DNA of 64,000 nt from Orenia metallireducens (GCF_001693735.1 NZ_LWDV01000007.1:124847-188846), one strand, 5' to 3'; counted from the first letter of the stretch, positions 17,309 to 26,506 are shown. The notes: generated from the letters alone by a model not told the origin. Translations and numbers: made by a program.

Positions 17309-17896
17309 TTAACTTAGCTTTATATTTAAATCTTTAGCTAAGTTAAAGTAATCCTTTAGCACAGGTGTTACTTCATACTCTAGTATATCACTCAAAAATA
17401 TTGTATCTTGATTTTCCATAGCACTTAGCAATTCTTCTATAGAATTTTGCCATTGATCAACAAATTCAGCTTTATTTATAATATTAAACATCATTTCGTT
17501 TATCTGCATATCTTTTTCCATATGACCCAATAACATATTTAACCACTCTATACCTTCAAATAATTGCATTAACAATTGATATCCTTCTGGTTCATTCCCT
17601 TGAGTAAATAATTTAACAATATTATCTATACCTTCAATAAGTCGAGGTATATAATTCTCCACTTCCTCTAAACTATCAATTATCAAATCTTTTTTACTTT
17701 TAGCTATTATTTTTAAATCTTTTATAGGCATAATTGCTTCTAGTTCTGCAGCAGAAAAGTTAGTAATATCTTCTTCATCTGCTATTACTTCTACAACTAT
17801 AGCACCTTGAGATTCTATAGTATCTATTATATCCCCTACATTTTTATATTCTGTTTCTTTTAAATCAATATCTACTCCAAAAACAGTTATCTTCAC
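17309..17896 (-). CDS. Unknown helical acidic protein between two maf genes
   Basis: A 195-residue protein that I do not recognise. It starts with a short beta-rich stretch (MKITVFGVDIDLKETE), followed from residue 75 by amphipathic helices with a regular pattern (EVENYIPRLIEGIDNIVKLF, EGYQLLMQLFEGIEWLNMLL). It is acidic and has no signal or membrane segment. The GTG start overlaps the stop of the upstream maf gene by one base and the second maf follows 24 bases later, so all three are almost surely one transcript. No fliS gene is seen next to fliD; a chaperone or adaptor role for flagellin or Maf is possible but only inferred. Confidence 0.7.
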   Translation of the reverse strand: MKITVFGVDIDLKETEYKNVGDIIDTIESQGAIVVEVIADEEDITNFSAAELEAIMPIKDLKIIAKSKKDLIIDSLEEVENYIPRLIEGIDNIVKLFTQGNEPEGYQLLMQLFEGIEWLNMLLGHMEKDMQINEMMFNIINKAEFVDQWQNSIEELLSAMENQDTIFLSDILEYEVTPVLKDYFNLAKDLNIKLS

Positions 17897-19734
17897 TATT
17901 TATCCCCCTCGTCAATTAACCTTTTATAATGAATATTTAAAATTTCAAGAGAATTATTGCTTCCCTCAATTAATTTATTATAAAAAGTTACTAATCTATT
18001 TAAAATTTCCATATTATTTTCAACTTCAAATCTTATGTCCTTATATATATCATAAATTTGAGATTCAAAGAACATAACATTATTACCTAATTTATTAATT
18101 TGATTATTAATCAATGTTAATTGTGAATTAAATTCTTTAATCTTTTCAGAAAACTGGTTATCAAGTATCTGGTCAATTAACTGAAGTCCTCTTCTAGCTA
18201 GAACCTCAATTTCTTTAACATCTTCTATTACTTTTTCAAATTCTAAGATAATATCTTTATTCCACTTAACTTGATAAGAATTAATTTTATTTAAAACCTC
18301 TTTATTTATATTATTATTCTCTTGACAGTATAAATTAATAACCTCTTTTAAGGTCATTATCTCTGTTCCCTCAATTCTAGCTCCACCTTCTGTTGCATCA
18401 ATGAATTCTGTCTGATTTCCATTATCTTTTAAATCTTTAATGAATTTATTAAACCATTCTAGAAATAGATAGAAATCATCCCTCGTCCATACATCTTCTC
18501 CATTAATATCTTTTATCTTATAATACTTTCTGTTTGTATCTTTAAATTGTTCTTTAAGACTCTTCCTATAGTCACTACCAGATGCATGGGTTACACCACC
18601 TGTAAGGGCAAGATCTTGGCCTACAAAGACGATTGGATCTGCTTTTAGAATGCAAGCTAACCCAAAACTCAAATGAGCAACTGAACCTCCAGTAGGTATT
18701 CTACCTTTATAATCACTAAAGCTCTCTACCCAACCTATAATCTCTTCTCCAACACCATACCCTGGGCTAAAGACTACAGGACCTGGCCACTCTTCTATTA
18801 CGTGTCCATAAAATTGGGGGGATGTAACTAAAACAACATCATTTAACCTATTATAATCTAAACCTTCAAAATATTTCAATATATGTTTATAACCATCAAT
18901 AACAGTTACAATATCAGGCACAATATCATGTTTTAATAATTTCTTTAATACTGCATCAGCTGCAATTATTAAAGCTTTACCCTTAACCTCTTTTAATAGA
19001 TCAATATTTTTGTCTAAAGATGGTCCTGCAGCTACTAAAATTGCAGGTTTATCTTGACTAGTCCCATGTAAAACATTAATACCTGGTTTTGTAAGGAACA
19101 AATATAAATTTTGTAGCAAATTACTCTCCCATTCTCCTCCACGATTAGTTACTGTATACTTGTTTGCTCCTAAGATCTTATATATATATTTTAAACTCTC
19201 CATAATAATTCCATAATCTTCCTTAGCATACTTAACTAAAGAAGGCAAAAAAGACACAGCTATATTTTCAAAAACCATATCAACATTATCTTCAATAAAG
19301 GCAATTAATTCGTTACTATTAATTTTATTACTTAATAACAAATAAAAATTATCACTACTAAATAACTCAGTAAAGTCTTGATACTTTAAGGCTTCTTTAA
19401 ACAGCAAAGGAGTAGTTGCTACTACAAAAATCTTAATATCTTTATCCTTCAATTTCTGAAACAAATTAACAACATGATAACCCAATCCAAAACCAAGAAC
19501 TATTATAGAACTTACTCCATTTAAATTTATCTCTTCTACTATTCTTTCTGCTTCTCTTTTAGGGTCATATTTACTGTGTACTAAAATAAAGCTATCACCA
19601 ACTTGTACTTCTGCTGTCTTATCTCCATTTTTAGCATCAATAATATTGAAGTTAACCTTTTGTGTATTTTCTGATAAAGCCTGAAAACTTTCTGGATATC
19701 TTTCTTTTAATATTTCAAGATTCTTTTCTAACAT
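17896..19734 (-). CDS. Maf-type flagellin glycosyltransferase, larger paralogue
   Basis: A 612-residue motility-associated factor with the same core as its neighbour: ILVAAGPSLDKNIDLLKEV at about residue 235, ALIIAADAVLKKLLKHDIVPDIV, then PTGGSVAHLSFGLACILKADPIVFVGQDLALTGG. The C-terminal 130 residues are a long helical coil absent from the shorter copy. A TTG nine codons upstream is possible, but the ATG at 19732-19734 has AGGAGTGGGG in front and avoids the fliD terminator. It would glycosylate flagellin in the cytoplasm with an activated nonulosonic acid. Confidence 0.88.
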   Translation of the reverse strand: MLEKNLEILKERYPESFQALSENTQKVNFNIIDAKNGDKTAEVQVGDSFILVHSKYDPKREAERIVEEINLNGVSSIIVLGFGLGYHVVNLFQKLKDKDIKIFVVATTPLLFKEALKYQDFTELFSSDNFYLLLSNKINSNELIAFIEDNVDMVFENIAVSFLPSLVKYAKEDYGIIMESLKYIYKILGANKYTVTNRGGEWESNLLQNLYLFLTKPGINVLHGTSQDKPAILVAAGPSLDKNIDLLKEVKGKALIIAADAVLKKLLKHDIVPDIVTVIDGYKHILKYFEGLDYNRLNDVVLVTSPQFYGHVIEEWPGPVVFSPGYGVGEEIIGWVESFSDYKGRIPTGGSVAHLSFGLACILKADPIVFVGQDLALTGGVTHASGSDYRKSLKEQFKDTNRKYYKIKDINGEDVWTRDDFYLFLEWFNKFIKDLKDNGNQTEFIDATEGGARIEGTEIMTLKEVINLYCQENNNINKEVLNKINSYQVKWNKDIILEFEKVIEDVKEIEVLARRGLQLIDQILDNQFSEKIKEFNSQLTLINNQINKLGNNVMFFESQIYDIYKDIRFEVENNMEILNRLVTFYNKLIEGSNNSLEILNIHYKRLIDEGDK

Positions 19735-19759
19735 ATCCCCACTCCTATCTAGTTCACTC

Positions 19760-19792
19760 AAAAATAACTTAGGAAAATCCTAAGTTATTTTT
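19760..19792 (-). terminator. Terminator after fliD
   Basis: A 15-bp perfect stem (AAAAATAACTTAGGA with its complement) around a three-base loop, ending in TTTTT on the minus strand. It lies between fliD and the maf gene, so maf transcription from the fliD promoter would be limited to read-through. Confidence 0.75.
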
Positions 19793-19819
19793 GAAACAAA
19801 AGAAGATTTATTTACCTAA

Positions 19820-21559
19820 CTAATATGACCCCATTGATCCCGTTATTCCAGACAACCAATTCCCTTGGTTTTGCATTTGGGATATAAGCTGTTCCATTTG
19901 TGTGAATTTAGCTTTAAGTCTCTCTTCGCGTAAAACCAATCTTCTCTCTAAATTCTCAATATCATCATCAACATACTTTCGTTGATTTTGCAAACCTTCA
20001 ATACTACCTTTTACATAACCCTGATATTCTTTACCATTAGCAGCTTTAAAATACCCTGTAGCTTTATCTACTTCCGCTTTAATATTATACTTTATTTTAG
20101 TAAATAACTGATCTACATCAGATAGATTATTCTCTAAAGCTTTCTCTAGCTTACTCTCATTAATAGATAGCTTACCTTTTTCATCCATCTCAATTCCAAT
20201 TAATGAGACGGTATTTTTTTGAAGACCTTGAGGTAATGCTAAATCCTTTAAAACACTAGAATCACTACCTGATAAAGATATCTCTGAAATGCTAGAGTCT
20301 GTACTTTCTATTACTAACCTTCCCTCAATACCCTCAATAATTCTAGCATCAATTCCAGTTGCAGATTTAATCTTATTTACAATACCATCCAATGTTAGAC
20401 TAGTATCGCTAAGGTCAATAGTCTGAGAAGATGTTGTTCCATCATAATTTGTAGTAGTTATCTTTAAGTTTCCTCCTTGAGATAAAGGACGGGTATCTTT
20501 AGAACCTACAAACTCTTCAGAAATAACACCATTAACAGGATACATTACAGCATTATATAAGGAAGATTGGATTGTACTTAAATTAGCATCTCCACTTAAA
20601 ACAGCAGCCCCCTGCTCTCCATTTTCTATATTCTCTTGGCGAGGATGGCCATAGGTTTCTAACATATCTATTATAGAGTTGTATTGATTAACAAATTCTT
20701 TAATCTTACTCTTCATAGCATCTTTATCGGTACCTATTGTTATAGTAGTTGATTCTCCTACTAGATGCTCTTTTTCTAAATTCAAAGTCAAACCTTCAAT
20801 AACATCATCTAACCCTTTATTGGTATATCTTCCTGTTATATCTATTCCATTTACAGTAAACACCGCTGCTGCAGGCGCTTCTTCTATAGGCTGTACTAAA
20901 GGATCTGCAGAAGAAGAATCTAATTTTAATGCAGCTAATAATCCAGAACCCCCATCTGACAGGGTCAATTTATTATCTTTTGTGACATCATTATTTACAA
21001 TTGCCTCATCAGATGATTTAAGAATCAAACGTCCTTCAACTACTGTTGCTTCAGCAAGATGAATTTCGTTAGTTGCATCATCACCATCATGATCAACAGT
21101 TGCTTTATTAATAGCTTCTGCCACATCCTGTAAAGTTGTACTAGAAGTAACATCTATATTTAAACTACTACCATTAATTCCTATTGTAATGGAACCAGAT
21201 GTGCTAAAGGGGCTATCAGCAACTGCAGAACCAGAAGTAAGGGTATGTTTCTTTGCCAAACTAGTTACCTCAACCTCATAACTTCCCGAAATTGCATTAG
21301 ATTCAGCAGTAGCAGACAAGTACTTTTTATCATCATCACTAGTAGATACTGACATTTCGCTAAATACACTTTCTAAATCTTCAGCTTTTCTCTTAAAGGT
21401 ATCTAAAGTAGTATTAATCTTTTGCCAAGCTGTAATTTGTTTACCTATATCTACTTGTTTTTGCTGCAGACTTCTAAGGGGTTGTTCCTCAATATACATT
21501 AATTGACTAATAATACTATCTGTATCTAACCCGCTAAATCCACCTAAACTAATCCCCAT
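19820..21559 (-). CDS. fliD: Flagellar hook-associated protein 2 (filament cap)
   Basis: Forms the cap at the filament tip and guides flagellin assembly. The 579-residue protein has the FliD N-terminal domain (LSGFSGLDTDSIISQLM-type start: LGGFSGLDTDSIISQLMYIE, then PLRSLQQKQ) and the C-terminal domain with LYNAVMYP, GIEMDEKGKLSINESKL and a final coiled coil (ENLERRLVLREERLKAKF) ending in IT-rich residues. The ATG at 21559 is chosen over an upstream GTG because AGGAGGTG is placed for it. It lies between flagellin and the maf genes. Confidence 0.93.
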   Translation of the reverse strand: MGISLGGFSGLDTDSIISQLMYIEEQPLRSLQQKQVDIGKQITAWQKINTTLDTFKRKAEDLESVFSEMSVSTSDDDKKYLSATAESNAISGSYEVEVTSLAKKHTLTSGSAVADSPFSTSGSITIGINGSSLNIDVTSSTTLQDVAEAINKATVDHDGDDATNEIHLAEATVVEGRLILKSSDEAIVNNDVTKDNKLTLSDGGSGLLAALKLDSSSADPLVQPIEEAPAAAVFTVNGIDITGRYTNKGLDDVIEGLTLNLEKEHLVGESTTITIGTDKDAMKSKIKEFVNQYNSIIDMLETYGHPRQENIENGEQGAAVLSGDANLSTIQSSLYNAVMYPVNGVISEEFVGSKDTRPLSQGGNLKITTTNYDGTTSSQTIDLSDTSLTLDGIVNKIKSATGIDARIIEGIEGRLVIESTDSSISEISLSGSDSSVLKDLALPQGLQKNTVSLIGIEMDEKGKLSINESKLEKALENNLSDVDQLFTKIKYNIKAEVDKATGYFKAANGKEYQGYVKGSIEGLQNQRKYVDDDIENLERRLVLREERLKAKFTQMEQLISQMQNQGNWLSGITGSMGSY

Positions 21560-21584
21560 TTTTTCCACCTCCTTTTATTAAAAA

Positions 21585-21612
21585 AGCCAACCGACAAATA
21601 TGCCGGTCGGCT
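21585..21612 (-). terminator. Terminator after flagellin
   Basis: GC-rich hairpin, arms AGCCGACCG and CGGTTGGCT with one mismatch, followed on the minus strand by TTTTTT. It lies 18 bases past the flagellin stop and before fliD, as expected for a very highly expressed message. Confidence 0.85.
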
Positions 21613-21629
21613 CACATAAGTCCTTTTAA

Positions 21630-22448
21630 TTATCCAAGAAGACTTAATACACTTTGAGACTTTTGGTTAGCTTGAGCTAACATAGCAGTACCTGCTTGTT
21701 GAAGAATCTGAGTTTTAGTTAACTTAGACATTTCAGCAGCCATGTCAGTATCTCTAATTCTAGATTCAGAAGCTTGTAAATTCTCTTCAGTAGTAGCTAA
21801 GTTCTTAATAGTATGCTCTAATCTGTTTTGAACAGCTCCTAATTTCGCACGGAAACCTGATACTGAACTGATTGCAGCATCGATACTATCAAGTGCAGCT
21901 TGTGCTGTACTAGCAGTACTTACAGACACACTACCAACATTTAAACCAGAAGAACCTGCACTCATAGATTGTAAGCTAACTGAAATCATTTGACCTTTGT
22001 TAGCACCAATTTGGAAAGAAGCACTTGTTTTAGTTCCATCAAGTAAAGTCATTCCGTTAAATTGAGTTCTACCAGCAATACCACTGATTTCAGCAATTAA
22101 TTGCTCAACCTCAGCTTGAACCTTACCTCTATCAGCACTAGTATATGTTCCATTAGAAGCTTGAACAGCTAAGTCTCTCATTCTTCTTAACATGTTATGA
22201 ACTTCACCTAAAGCACCTTCAGCAGTTTGAATTAAAGAAATACCATCTTGTGCATTTCTTTGAGCTTGATTTAAACCACTGATTTGAGCTCTCATCTTTT
22301 CAGAAATAGCTAATCCTGCAGCATCGTCAGCAGCACGATTAATTCTATAACCTGAAGATAATTTCTCCATAGATTTGTTCATAAAGCTATTATTAACATT
22401 TAAATTTCTTAAAGCATTCATTGAACTGATATTATTCTGTATTCTCAT
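21630..22448 (-). CDS. hag: Flagellin
   Basis: The filament subunit, exported through the flagellar secretion system. At 272 residues it has the conserved D0/D1 ends ([16 protein letters not shown] at the start and [28 protein letters not shown] at the end) and almost no variable D2/D3 region. The only surface-loop candidate is the Ser/Thr-rich stretch at about residues 160-200, which includes [20 protein letters not shown], a probable target of the Maf enzymes. Expression is likely controlled by a sigma-28 type promoter and by CsrA at the leader hairpin 22483-22500. Confidence 0.96.
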   Translation of the reverse strand: MRIQNNISSMNALRNLNVNNSFMNKSMEKLSSGYRINRAADDAAGLAISEKMRAQISGLNQAQRNAQDGISLIQTAEGALGEVHNMLRRMRDLAVQASNGTYTSADRGKVQAEVEQLIAEISGIAGRTQFNGMTLLDGTKTSASFQIGANKGQMISVSLQSMSAGSSGLNVGSVSVSTASTAQAALDSIDAAISSVSGFRAKLGAVQNRLEHTIKNLATTEENLQASESRIRDTDMAAEMSKLTKTQILQQAGTAMLAQANQKSQSVLSLLG

Positions 22449-22482
22449 TAAAAATCATCCTCCTTGATATTTTGGTTTTTTT

Positions 22483-22500
22483 GAAAGCATCCTTGCTTTC
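22483..22500 (-). promoter_or_regulatory. CsrA-binding hairpin in the flagellin leader
   Basis: On the minus strand GAAAGCA-AGGA-TGCTTTC, a perfect 7-bp stem with AGGA in a four-base loop. This is the ideal CsrA site. The second GGA lies in the Shine-Dalgarno AAGGAGGA about 30 bases downstream, the same two-site layout known for the Bacillus subtilis hag leader. CsrA and its antagonist FliW are encoded just upstream. Confidence 0.85.
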
Positions 22501-22514
22501 TTTGAATATAGTGT

Positions 22515-22572
22515 ATTGTTCAGAATTAACATTTTATATGTGGCCACTGATATAAAATAATTAGTGAACAAT
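22515..22572. promoter_or_regulatory. Long imperfect inverted repeat in the flagellin leader
   Basis: Arms of 29 bases around a central GTGGCCAC; the outer eight bases (ATTGTTCA/TGAACAAT) and an inner ATTTTATAT block pair well with small bulges. As RNA it would form a long hairpin between the CsrA hairpin and the 22576-22607 dyad. Its role is unknown: message stabilisation, insulation or an operator. Confidence 0.6.
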
Positions 22573-22575
22573 CAC

Positions 22576-22607
22576 CACAATTAGATTTAAATTTAAATCT
22601 AATTGTG
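22576..22607. promoter_or_regulatory. 32-bp perfect palindrome upstream of flagellin
   Basis: A 16+16 bp perfect dyad (arm CACAATTAGATTTAAA). If the sigma-28 type promoter at 22628-22654 is real, the dyad falls at about +13 to +44 of the flagellin message and would make a 5'-terminal stem. It could also end the csrA transcript, but there is no T-tract after it. Confidence 0.55.
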
Positions 22608-22627
22608 CTAATTATTCTATATTATTA

Positions 22628-22654
22628 TTATCGTAAAAAAGTTAAAATGATTAA
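22628..22654 (-). promoter_or_regulatory. Candidate sigma-28 promoter for flagellin
   Basis: On the minus strand TTAA, 16 bases, ACGATAA, a fair match to the flagellar sigma-28 consensus (TAAA, 15-16, CCGATAA-like). It would give a leader of about 170 bases containing three hairpins. Confidence 0.4.
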
Positions 22655-22707
22655 TTATATAAGTCATCCAGAATAATAGATTAGAAGAGATTAGATCAAA
22701 ATAAAGC

Positions 22708-22974
22708 TTAATTACTATCTATTTTAGCCTTTTCTCTCCTTTTTAGCTCTTTTTTCAATAAATCAGATAAATTAAGAGAAAATTTATCTTCAAAAGTAGC
22801 TGCTAACCTATTCTCTTCTTGAATTTGCTGATAAATTTCTTCACGATAAATAGTTATGGCTTCAGGAGCATCAATACCAATTTGGACTCGATTATTATCT
22901 AATTCTACTACCTTAATCTTAATATTATCATCAATAATTATACTCTCATCTTTTTTACGAGTTAAAATTAACAT
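22708..22974 (-). CDS. csrA: Carbon storage regulator CsrA
   Basis: An RNA-binding dimer that blocks translation of flagellin mRNA when FliW is sequestered by flagellin. The 88-residue chain starts MLILTRKKDESIIIDDNIKIKVVEL, and residues 37-46 (VQIGIDAPEA) carry the conserved core. The RNA-binding arginine in LTRKKDE and the late Y-R-E-E-I-Y segment are present. It is longer at the C-terminus than E. coli CsrA, as is common in Firmicutes. It follows fliW by 22 bases. Confidence 0.95.
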   Translation of the reverse strand: MLILTRKKDESIIIDDNIKIKVVELDNNRVQIGIDAPEAITIYREEIYQQIQEENRLAATFEDKFSLNLSDLLKKELKRREKAKIDSN

Positions 22975-22996
22975 AATCTTTCGCCCCCTAACCTAA

Positions 22997-23431
22997 TTAT
23001 TCTTCTAACCCCTTTTTAATAAGATAATACTTACTTGGATAGTCATCTTCCAAAATAATTTGTCCTCCAATTTTATTCTTTGCATTAATAATAATAGGTG
23101 CTTTTAAATTAATACTGAGATCACTTTTCCCTACGGTAGCTAAAGTATTAATAATTATTTCTTCATCTTTTACAGAGTTAAGCTCTAATTGATTTTGAAA
23201 TCCTTCTGATAAATTAATAATATAATTATCTACAAAATTAAAAGGATTGACCATAATAAAAGCTAAAGAAGGCTCTGTTAATGATTGTAACCAATAAAAG
23301 AGGTTATCATCTAAGCTATCTATAATTGTAAATTTAGTATAATCCTCAAACCCTAGTATGGGTTTTTTAAATTCAATAACCTTATCTTCTTCAATATCTA
23401 TTATACCAAAGTTTCTAGTTTTTATTTTCAT
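22997..23431 (-). CDS. fliW: Flagellar assembly factor FliW
   Basis: Protein antagonist of CsrA; binds free flagellin and so couples flagellin translation to filament assembly. The 144-residue sequence shows the family pattern: KTRNFGIIDIEEDKVIEF, PILGFEDYTKFTIID, FYWLQSLTEPSLAFIMVNPF. An ATG ten codons upstream exists, but GGGGGTTGGAG is placed for the internal ATG at 23431. It sits between a DUF6470 gene and csrA, the usual Firmicute order. Confidence 0.95.
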   Translation of the reverse strand: MKIKTRNFGIIDIEEDKVIEFKKPILGFEDYTKFTIIDSLDDNLFYWLQSLTEPSLAFIMVNPFNFVDNYIINLSEGFQNQLELNSVKDEEIIINTLATVGKSDLSINLKAPIIINAKNKIGGQIILEDDYPSKYYLIKKGLEE

Positions 23432-23463
23432 TTCTCCAACCCCCTTATTTAAAATACTCAAAC

Positions 23464-24048
23464 TTATATATGATAATCTACATTATTAACTACCTCTATC
23501 TCTAATTTTCCCTTATGCTTTAAATAAATATCCACTTGATCACCGCTGGCTTTAACCTTAGGAAAAGAGAAATTATTCTTAACCTCTATATTCGCAGGTT
23601 TAAATTTTACACTAATAGTGTTTGTTTTCACTTTAATATCAGGCGGAGAAATAGATTTAATAGTTATATTGGGTTTATCCTCAACCAACTCTTTTTTAGC
23701 TAGTTGAGCTATCATATTCCCTTTATTTTCAATTTTAGCTAACTGATCACCTTCACTTGCTATCTCAGTTGTCCCTTGAATTATCTTCTTTTTAGCTAAA
23801 CCTTTTAAATGCTTAACTAGAGATTTAAACTTTCTAAATTGAACATCCTCTAAAAATTCTGTCTTATCTATTGTTAATTTAGCAGGCGGCTGATCAATCT
23901 GAGGTTGAGCCAAGATTTGAAAAGGCTTAGGATTACCATAATCTATCTCTATTGTGGCAGAAGAAACCTCCATATCAAAGCTACCCCTTTGCCACCTAAT
24001 TCCAATCTGTCCCATACTTTGATTAATTTGAAGTTGAGGAATTCTCAT
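23464..24048 (-). CDS. DUF6470 family protein (flagellar cluster)
   Basis: A 194-residue protein commonly found between flgL and fliW in Firmicutes; its function is not known to me. It opens MRIPQLQINQSMGQIGIR, has a mid region of charged helices (FRKFKSLVKHLKGLAKKK) and a beta-rich end with alternating I/V (ITIKSISPPDIKVKT, KLEIEVVNNVDYHI). There is no signal peptide or membrane segment. The ATG has a weak GTGGGTGA ribosome-binding site. Part of the flgM-to-csrA transcript. Confidence 0.85.
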   Translation of the reverse strand: MRIPQLQINQSMGQIGIRWQRGSFDMEVSSATIEIDYGNPKPFQILAQPQIDQPPAKLTIDKTEFLEDVQFRKFKSLVKHLKGLAKKKIIQGTTEIASEGDQLAKIENKGNMIAQLAKKELVEDKPNITIKSISPPDIKVKTNTISVKFKPANIEVKNNFSFPKVKASGDQVDIYLKHKGKLEIEVVNNVDYHI

Positions 24049-24077
24049 CTAAATCACCCACATCACTTAAAGATTGA

Positions 24078-24980
24078 TTATCTTAAGAAGTCCATTAAAG
24101 TAGGCTGAATTATCCGTGCTCCTACTGACAGTGAAGCTCGATAAACATTCTCAGCATTTTTTAAATTTGTAATAGCTTCAGCCATATCAACATCCTGAGT
24201 ATCTGATAGAATTTGAGTATTATTAATCTTCTCACTCTCTAACCTATCCTTGGTAAATTCTAAGCGATTTTGAATAGCTCCAACCCTTCCTCTAGCAGAT
24301 AAAGCACTATCAATATGTTGATCTATTCGATCAATGGAAGCTTCAATTTCACCTGTATCAGTTGGACTTTCTAAAGCAGTACTAAGTTTGTTTAAATCAG
24401 CTAACATATCTTCAAAACCTACCTCACTACCAGAGACATTGATAGGAACAACAGTACCCGGAGATATTTCCCGCTTAAGTTTACTAGTAGATATTGCTCC
24501 ATTTGCTAAGTAATTAGCTGGGGTATCTGTATTAGCAGATTGGTATGGCTCAGTTTTAGTCTTAGTGCCATTAAAAATATATAGTCCATTATAAGAAGAG
24601 TTGGATATTTGTAACAAATGATCCTTTAATTGGTCTACCTCAGCCTTTAACTTTTCACGGTCATCATCAGTCATCGTACCATTAGCACCTCGAACAGCTA
24701 AATCTCTTGCCGATCGTAAAGTAGTTATTGTATCAGATAGGGCTTGGTCGGTAATATTCAACCATGAAATTCCATCATTAGCATTTTCAACATATCGCTC
24801 ACTAAATTTAATAGTTGATTTCAAGTCTAAAACTTTAGTCCCAGCAATAGTATCCTCAGAAATTTTATTAAATTTGTTACCAGTAGAGATTTGATTCATA
24901 TACTTATTTAATTGCTGAGCATTATTTTGATAGTTACCCCTAAAATTATTAATAATCATATTATTGGTAATTCTAGTCAT
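24078..24980 (-). CDS. flgL: Flagellar hook-associated protein 3 (FlgL)
   Basis: Junction protein between hook and filament. The 300-residue protein is flagellin-like at both ends: MTRITNNMIINNFRGNYQNN at the start, EDTIAGTKVLDLKSTIKF, NDGISWLNITDQAL, and the C-terminal AITNLKNAENVYRASLSVGA. It has FlgL rather than flagellin features (TR-N-N start). AGGAGGA precedes the ATG. Located directly after flgK with an 11-base gap. Confidence 0.93.
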   Translation of the reverse strand: MTRITNNMIINNFRGNYQNNAQQLNKYMNQISTGNKFNKISEDTIAGTKVLDLKSTIKFSERYVENANDGISWLNITDQALSDTITTLRSARDLAVRGANGTMTDDDREKLKAEVDQLKDHLLQISNSSYNGLYIFNGTKTKTEPYQSANTDTPANYLANGAISTSKLKREISPGTVVPINVSGSEVGFEDMLADLNKLSTALESPTDTGEIEASIDRIDQHIDSALSARGRVGAIQNRLEFTKDRLESEKINNTQILSDTQDVDMAEAITNLKNAENVYRASLSVGARIIQPTLMDFLR

Positions 24981-24991
24981 AAATCTTCCTC

Positions 24992-26458
24992 CTATCTTCC
25001 TATCCCATTAATTAAAGTATCTATCATCTGATCTATAGTAGAAATGATTTTTGCTGCAGCATTATATCCTTGTTGATATTGAATCATTTTAGTCATTTCT
25101 TCATCTAATGATACCCCTGATTGCTCTTCTTTTCTACTTTGCAAATCATCTACTAATATTTGTTGGTTAGATTTCATCTGTGCTGCTCTATCAATATCTA
25201 CTCCCAATTCACTAGCTTGAGTCTGCCAAAAATCACTAAAGCTATCCTCTCCATTAACAGCATCTTCTTTATCCTTTAACTGAGCAATCTTCAAAGCAAT
25301 AGAGCCATTACCTTCCTCATCATTGGCAGAAGAAGCTGCTATTTGATTTGGATCATCAATTAATAACTGGTTAACCTCCATATTACCAGCTTCAGTGCTA
25401 CCATTAAATACAAAGAAATCTACACCGGGATTCCCATTTGAGTCGTATCCTGTTTGATGAAGGTCATTAACCTCTTGTGCTAACTCTCTAGTTAGTTCAT
25501 CTAAATTATTTACTTTATAGCCAATAATACCACCATCAAAATTTCCTTCTTTTAATTGATCATCACCCCTAAGTTGGAGCAACCCACCAATTTTACCGCC
25601 ATTAACCTCTACTTCATTTCCCCCAACCTTAAAAGTATAATATTCAAATCCATAGTTAGTACCATCTATAGTAGTAGTCGCTGTTTCTAGAGGATCAGTA
25701 ATTTCAAGATCAAATTGACTAACTCCTTGCACTACAGTAGCTCCATTTAAGCGAACATTTACTTGATTATTATTAAAGCTATAATCAATATCTGCTAACT
25801 TTGATAATTCATCAAGCTTAGCATCACGTTTATCCATTAAATCATTAGCGTTTGTATTTCCATCTTCTACTGCAGCTATCTGAGCATTAAGATCGGCTAT
25901 TTCAGAAATAATAGAATTAAATTTTTTAACATTGGTTTCAACTTCACTACCTAATTGATCTCTATAGGTCGCAAGGCTATCATTAATCTGATTGATTTGA
26001 GTGGTTAAAGTAACTGCATTCTGCACAACTGTTTCTCTAACTGATGCATCTGTTGGATTATTATTTAACTCTTGGAAACTATCAAAGAAGTTATTCATAT
26101 TGGAAGTTAAGCCACCAGAGTCTAACTCGTTGAAAATCATTTCAATATATTCTAAACCATCACTTACTGTAGACCATTTACTTAAAGATTGCTGATTATT
26201 TCTTAAATTTTGATTTATATAGTCATCTACAATCCGTTTAATAGCTGAAACCTTAACTCCTGTACCCATTTGCCCTGCATTAACACTATTATGCACTGAA
26301 GGGGCAGCATAAGCATCTGTAGTTGATTGCACAGCAACTTGTCTTGAATAATTCTCATTATTTGCATTAGCAATATTATGACCTACTACTTCTAAAGACT
26401 TTTGCTGAGTAGCTAAAGCCCTTTTTGCTAATTCTATCCCACTAAAGGTTGAACTCAT
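24992..26458 (-). CDS. flgK: Flagellar hook-associated protein 1 (FlgK)
   Basis: Hook-filament junction protein, 488 residues. The N-terminus SSTFSGIELAKRALATQQKS, VVGHNIANANNENYSRQ is the FlgK/rod-protein signature, and the C-terminal SLDEEMTKMIQYQQGYNAAA followed by STIDQMIDTLIN is the closing helix. The middle domain (about 120-400) is the variable part. It is translated from ATG with GGGGTGA. Exported by the flagellar secretion apparatus with FlgN as its chaperone. Confidence 0.95.
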   Translation of the reverse strand: MSSTFSGIELAKRALATQQKSLEVVGHNIANANNENYSRQVAVQSTTDAYAAPSVHNSVNAGQMGTGVKVSAIKRIVDDYINQNLRNNQQSLSKWSTVSDGLEYIEMIFNELDSGGLTSNMNNFFDSFQELNNNPTDASVRETVVQNAVTLTTQINQINDSLATYRDQLGSEVETNVKKFNSIISEIADLNAQIAAVEDGNTNANDLMDKRDAKLDELSKLADIDYSFNNNQVNVRLNGATVVQGVSQFDLEITDPLETATTTIDGTNYGFEYYTFKVGGNEVEVNGGKIGGLLQLRGDDQLKEGNFDGGIIGYKVNNLDELTRELAQEVNDLHQTGYDSNGNPGVDFFVFNGSTEAGNMEVNQLLIDDPNQIAASSANDEEGNGSIALKIAQLKDKEDAVNGEDSFSDFWQTQASELGVDIDRAAQMKSNQQILVDDLQSRKEEQSGVSLDEEMTKMIQYQQGYNAAAKIISTIDQMIDTLINGIGR

Positions 26459-26506
26459 TTTATCACCCCAACTAATTAATAATCTGCTTTAAATAATAAC
26501 TTTTAA

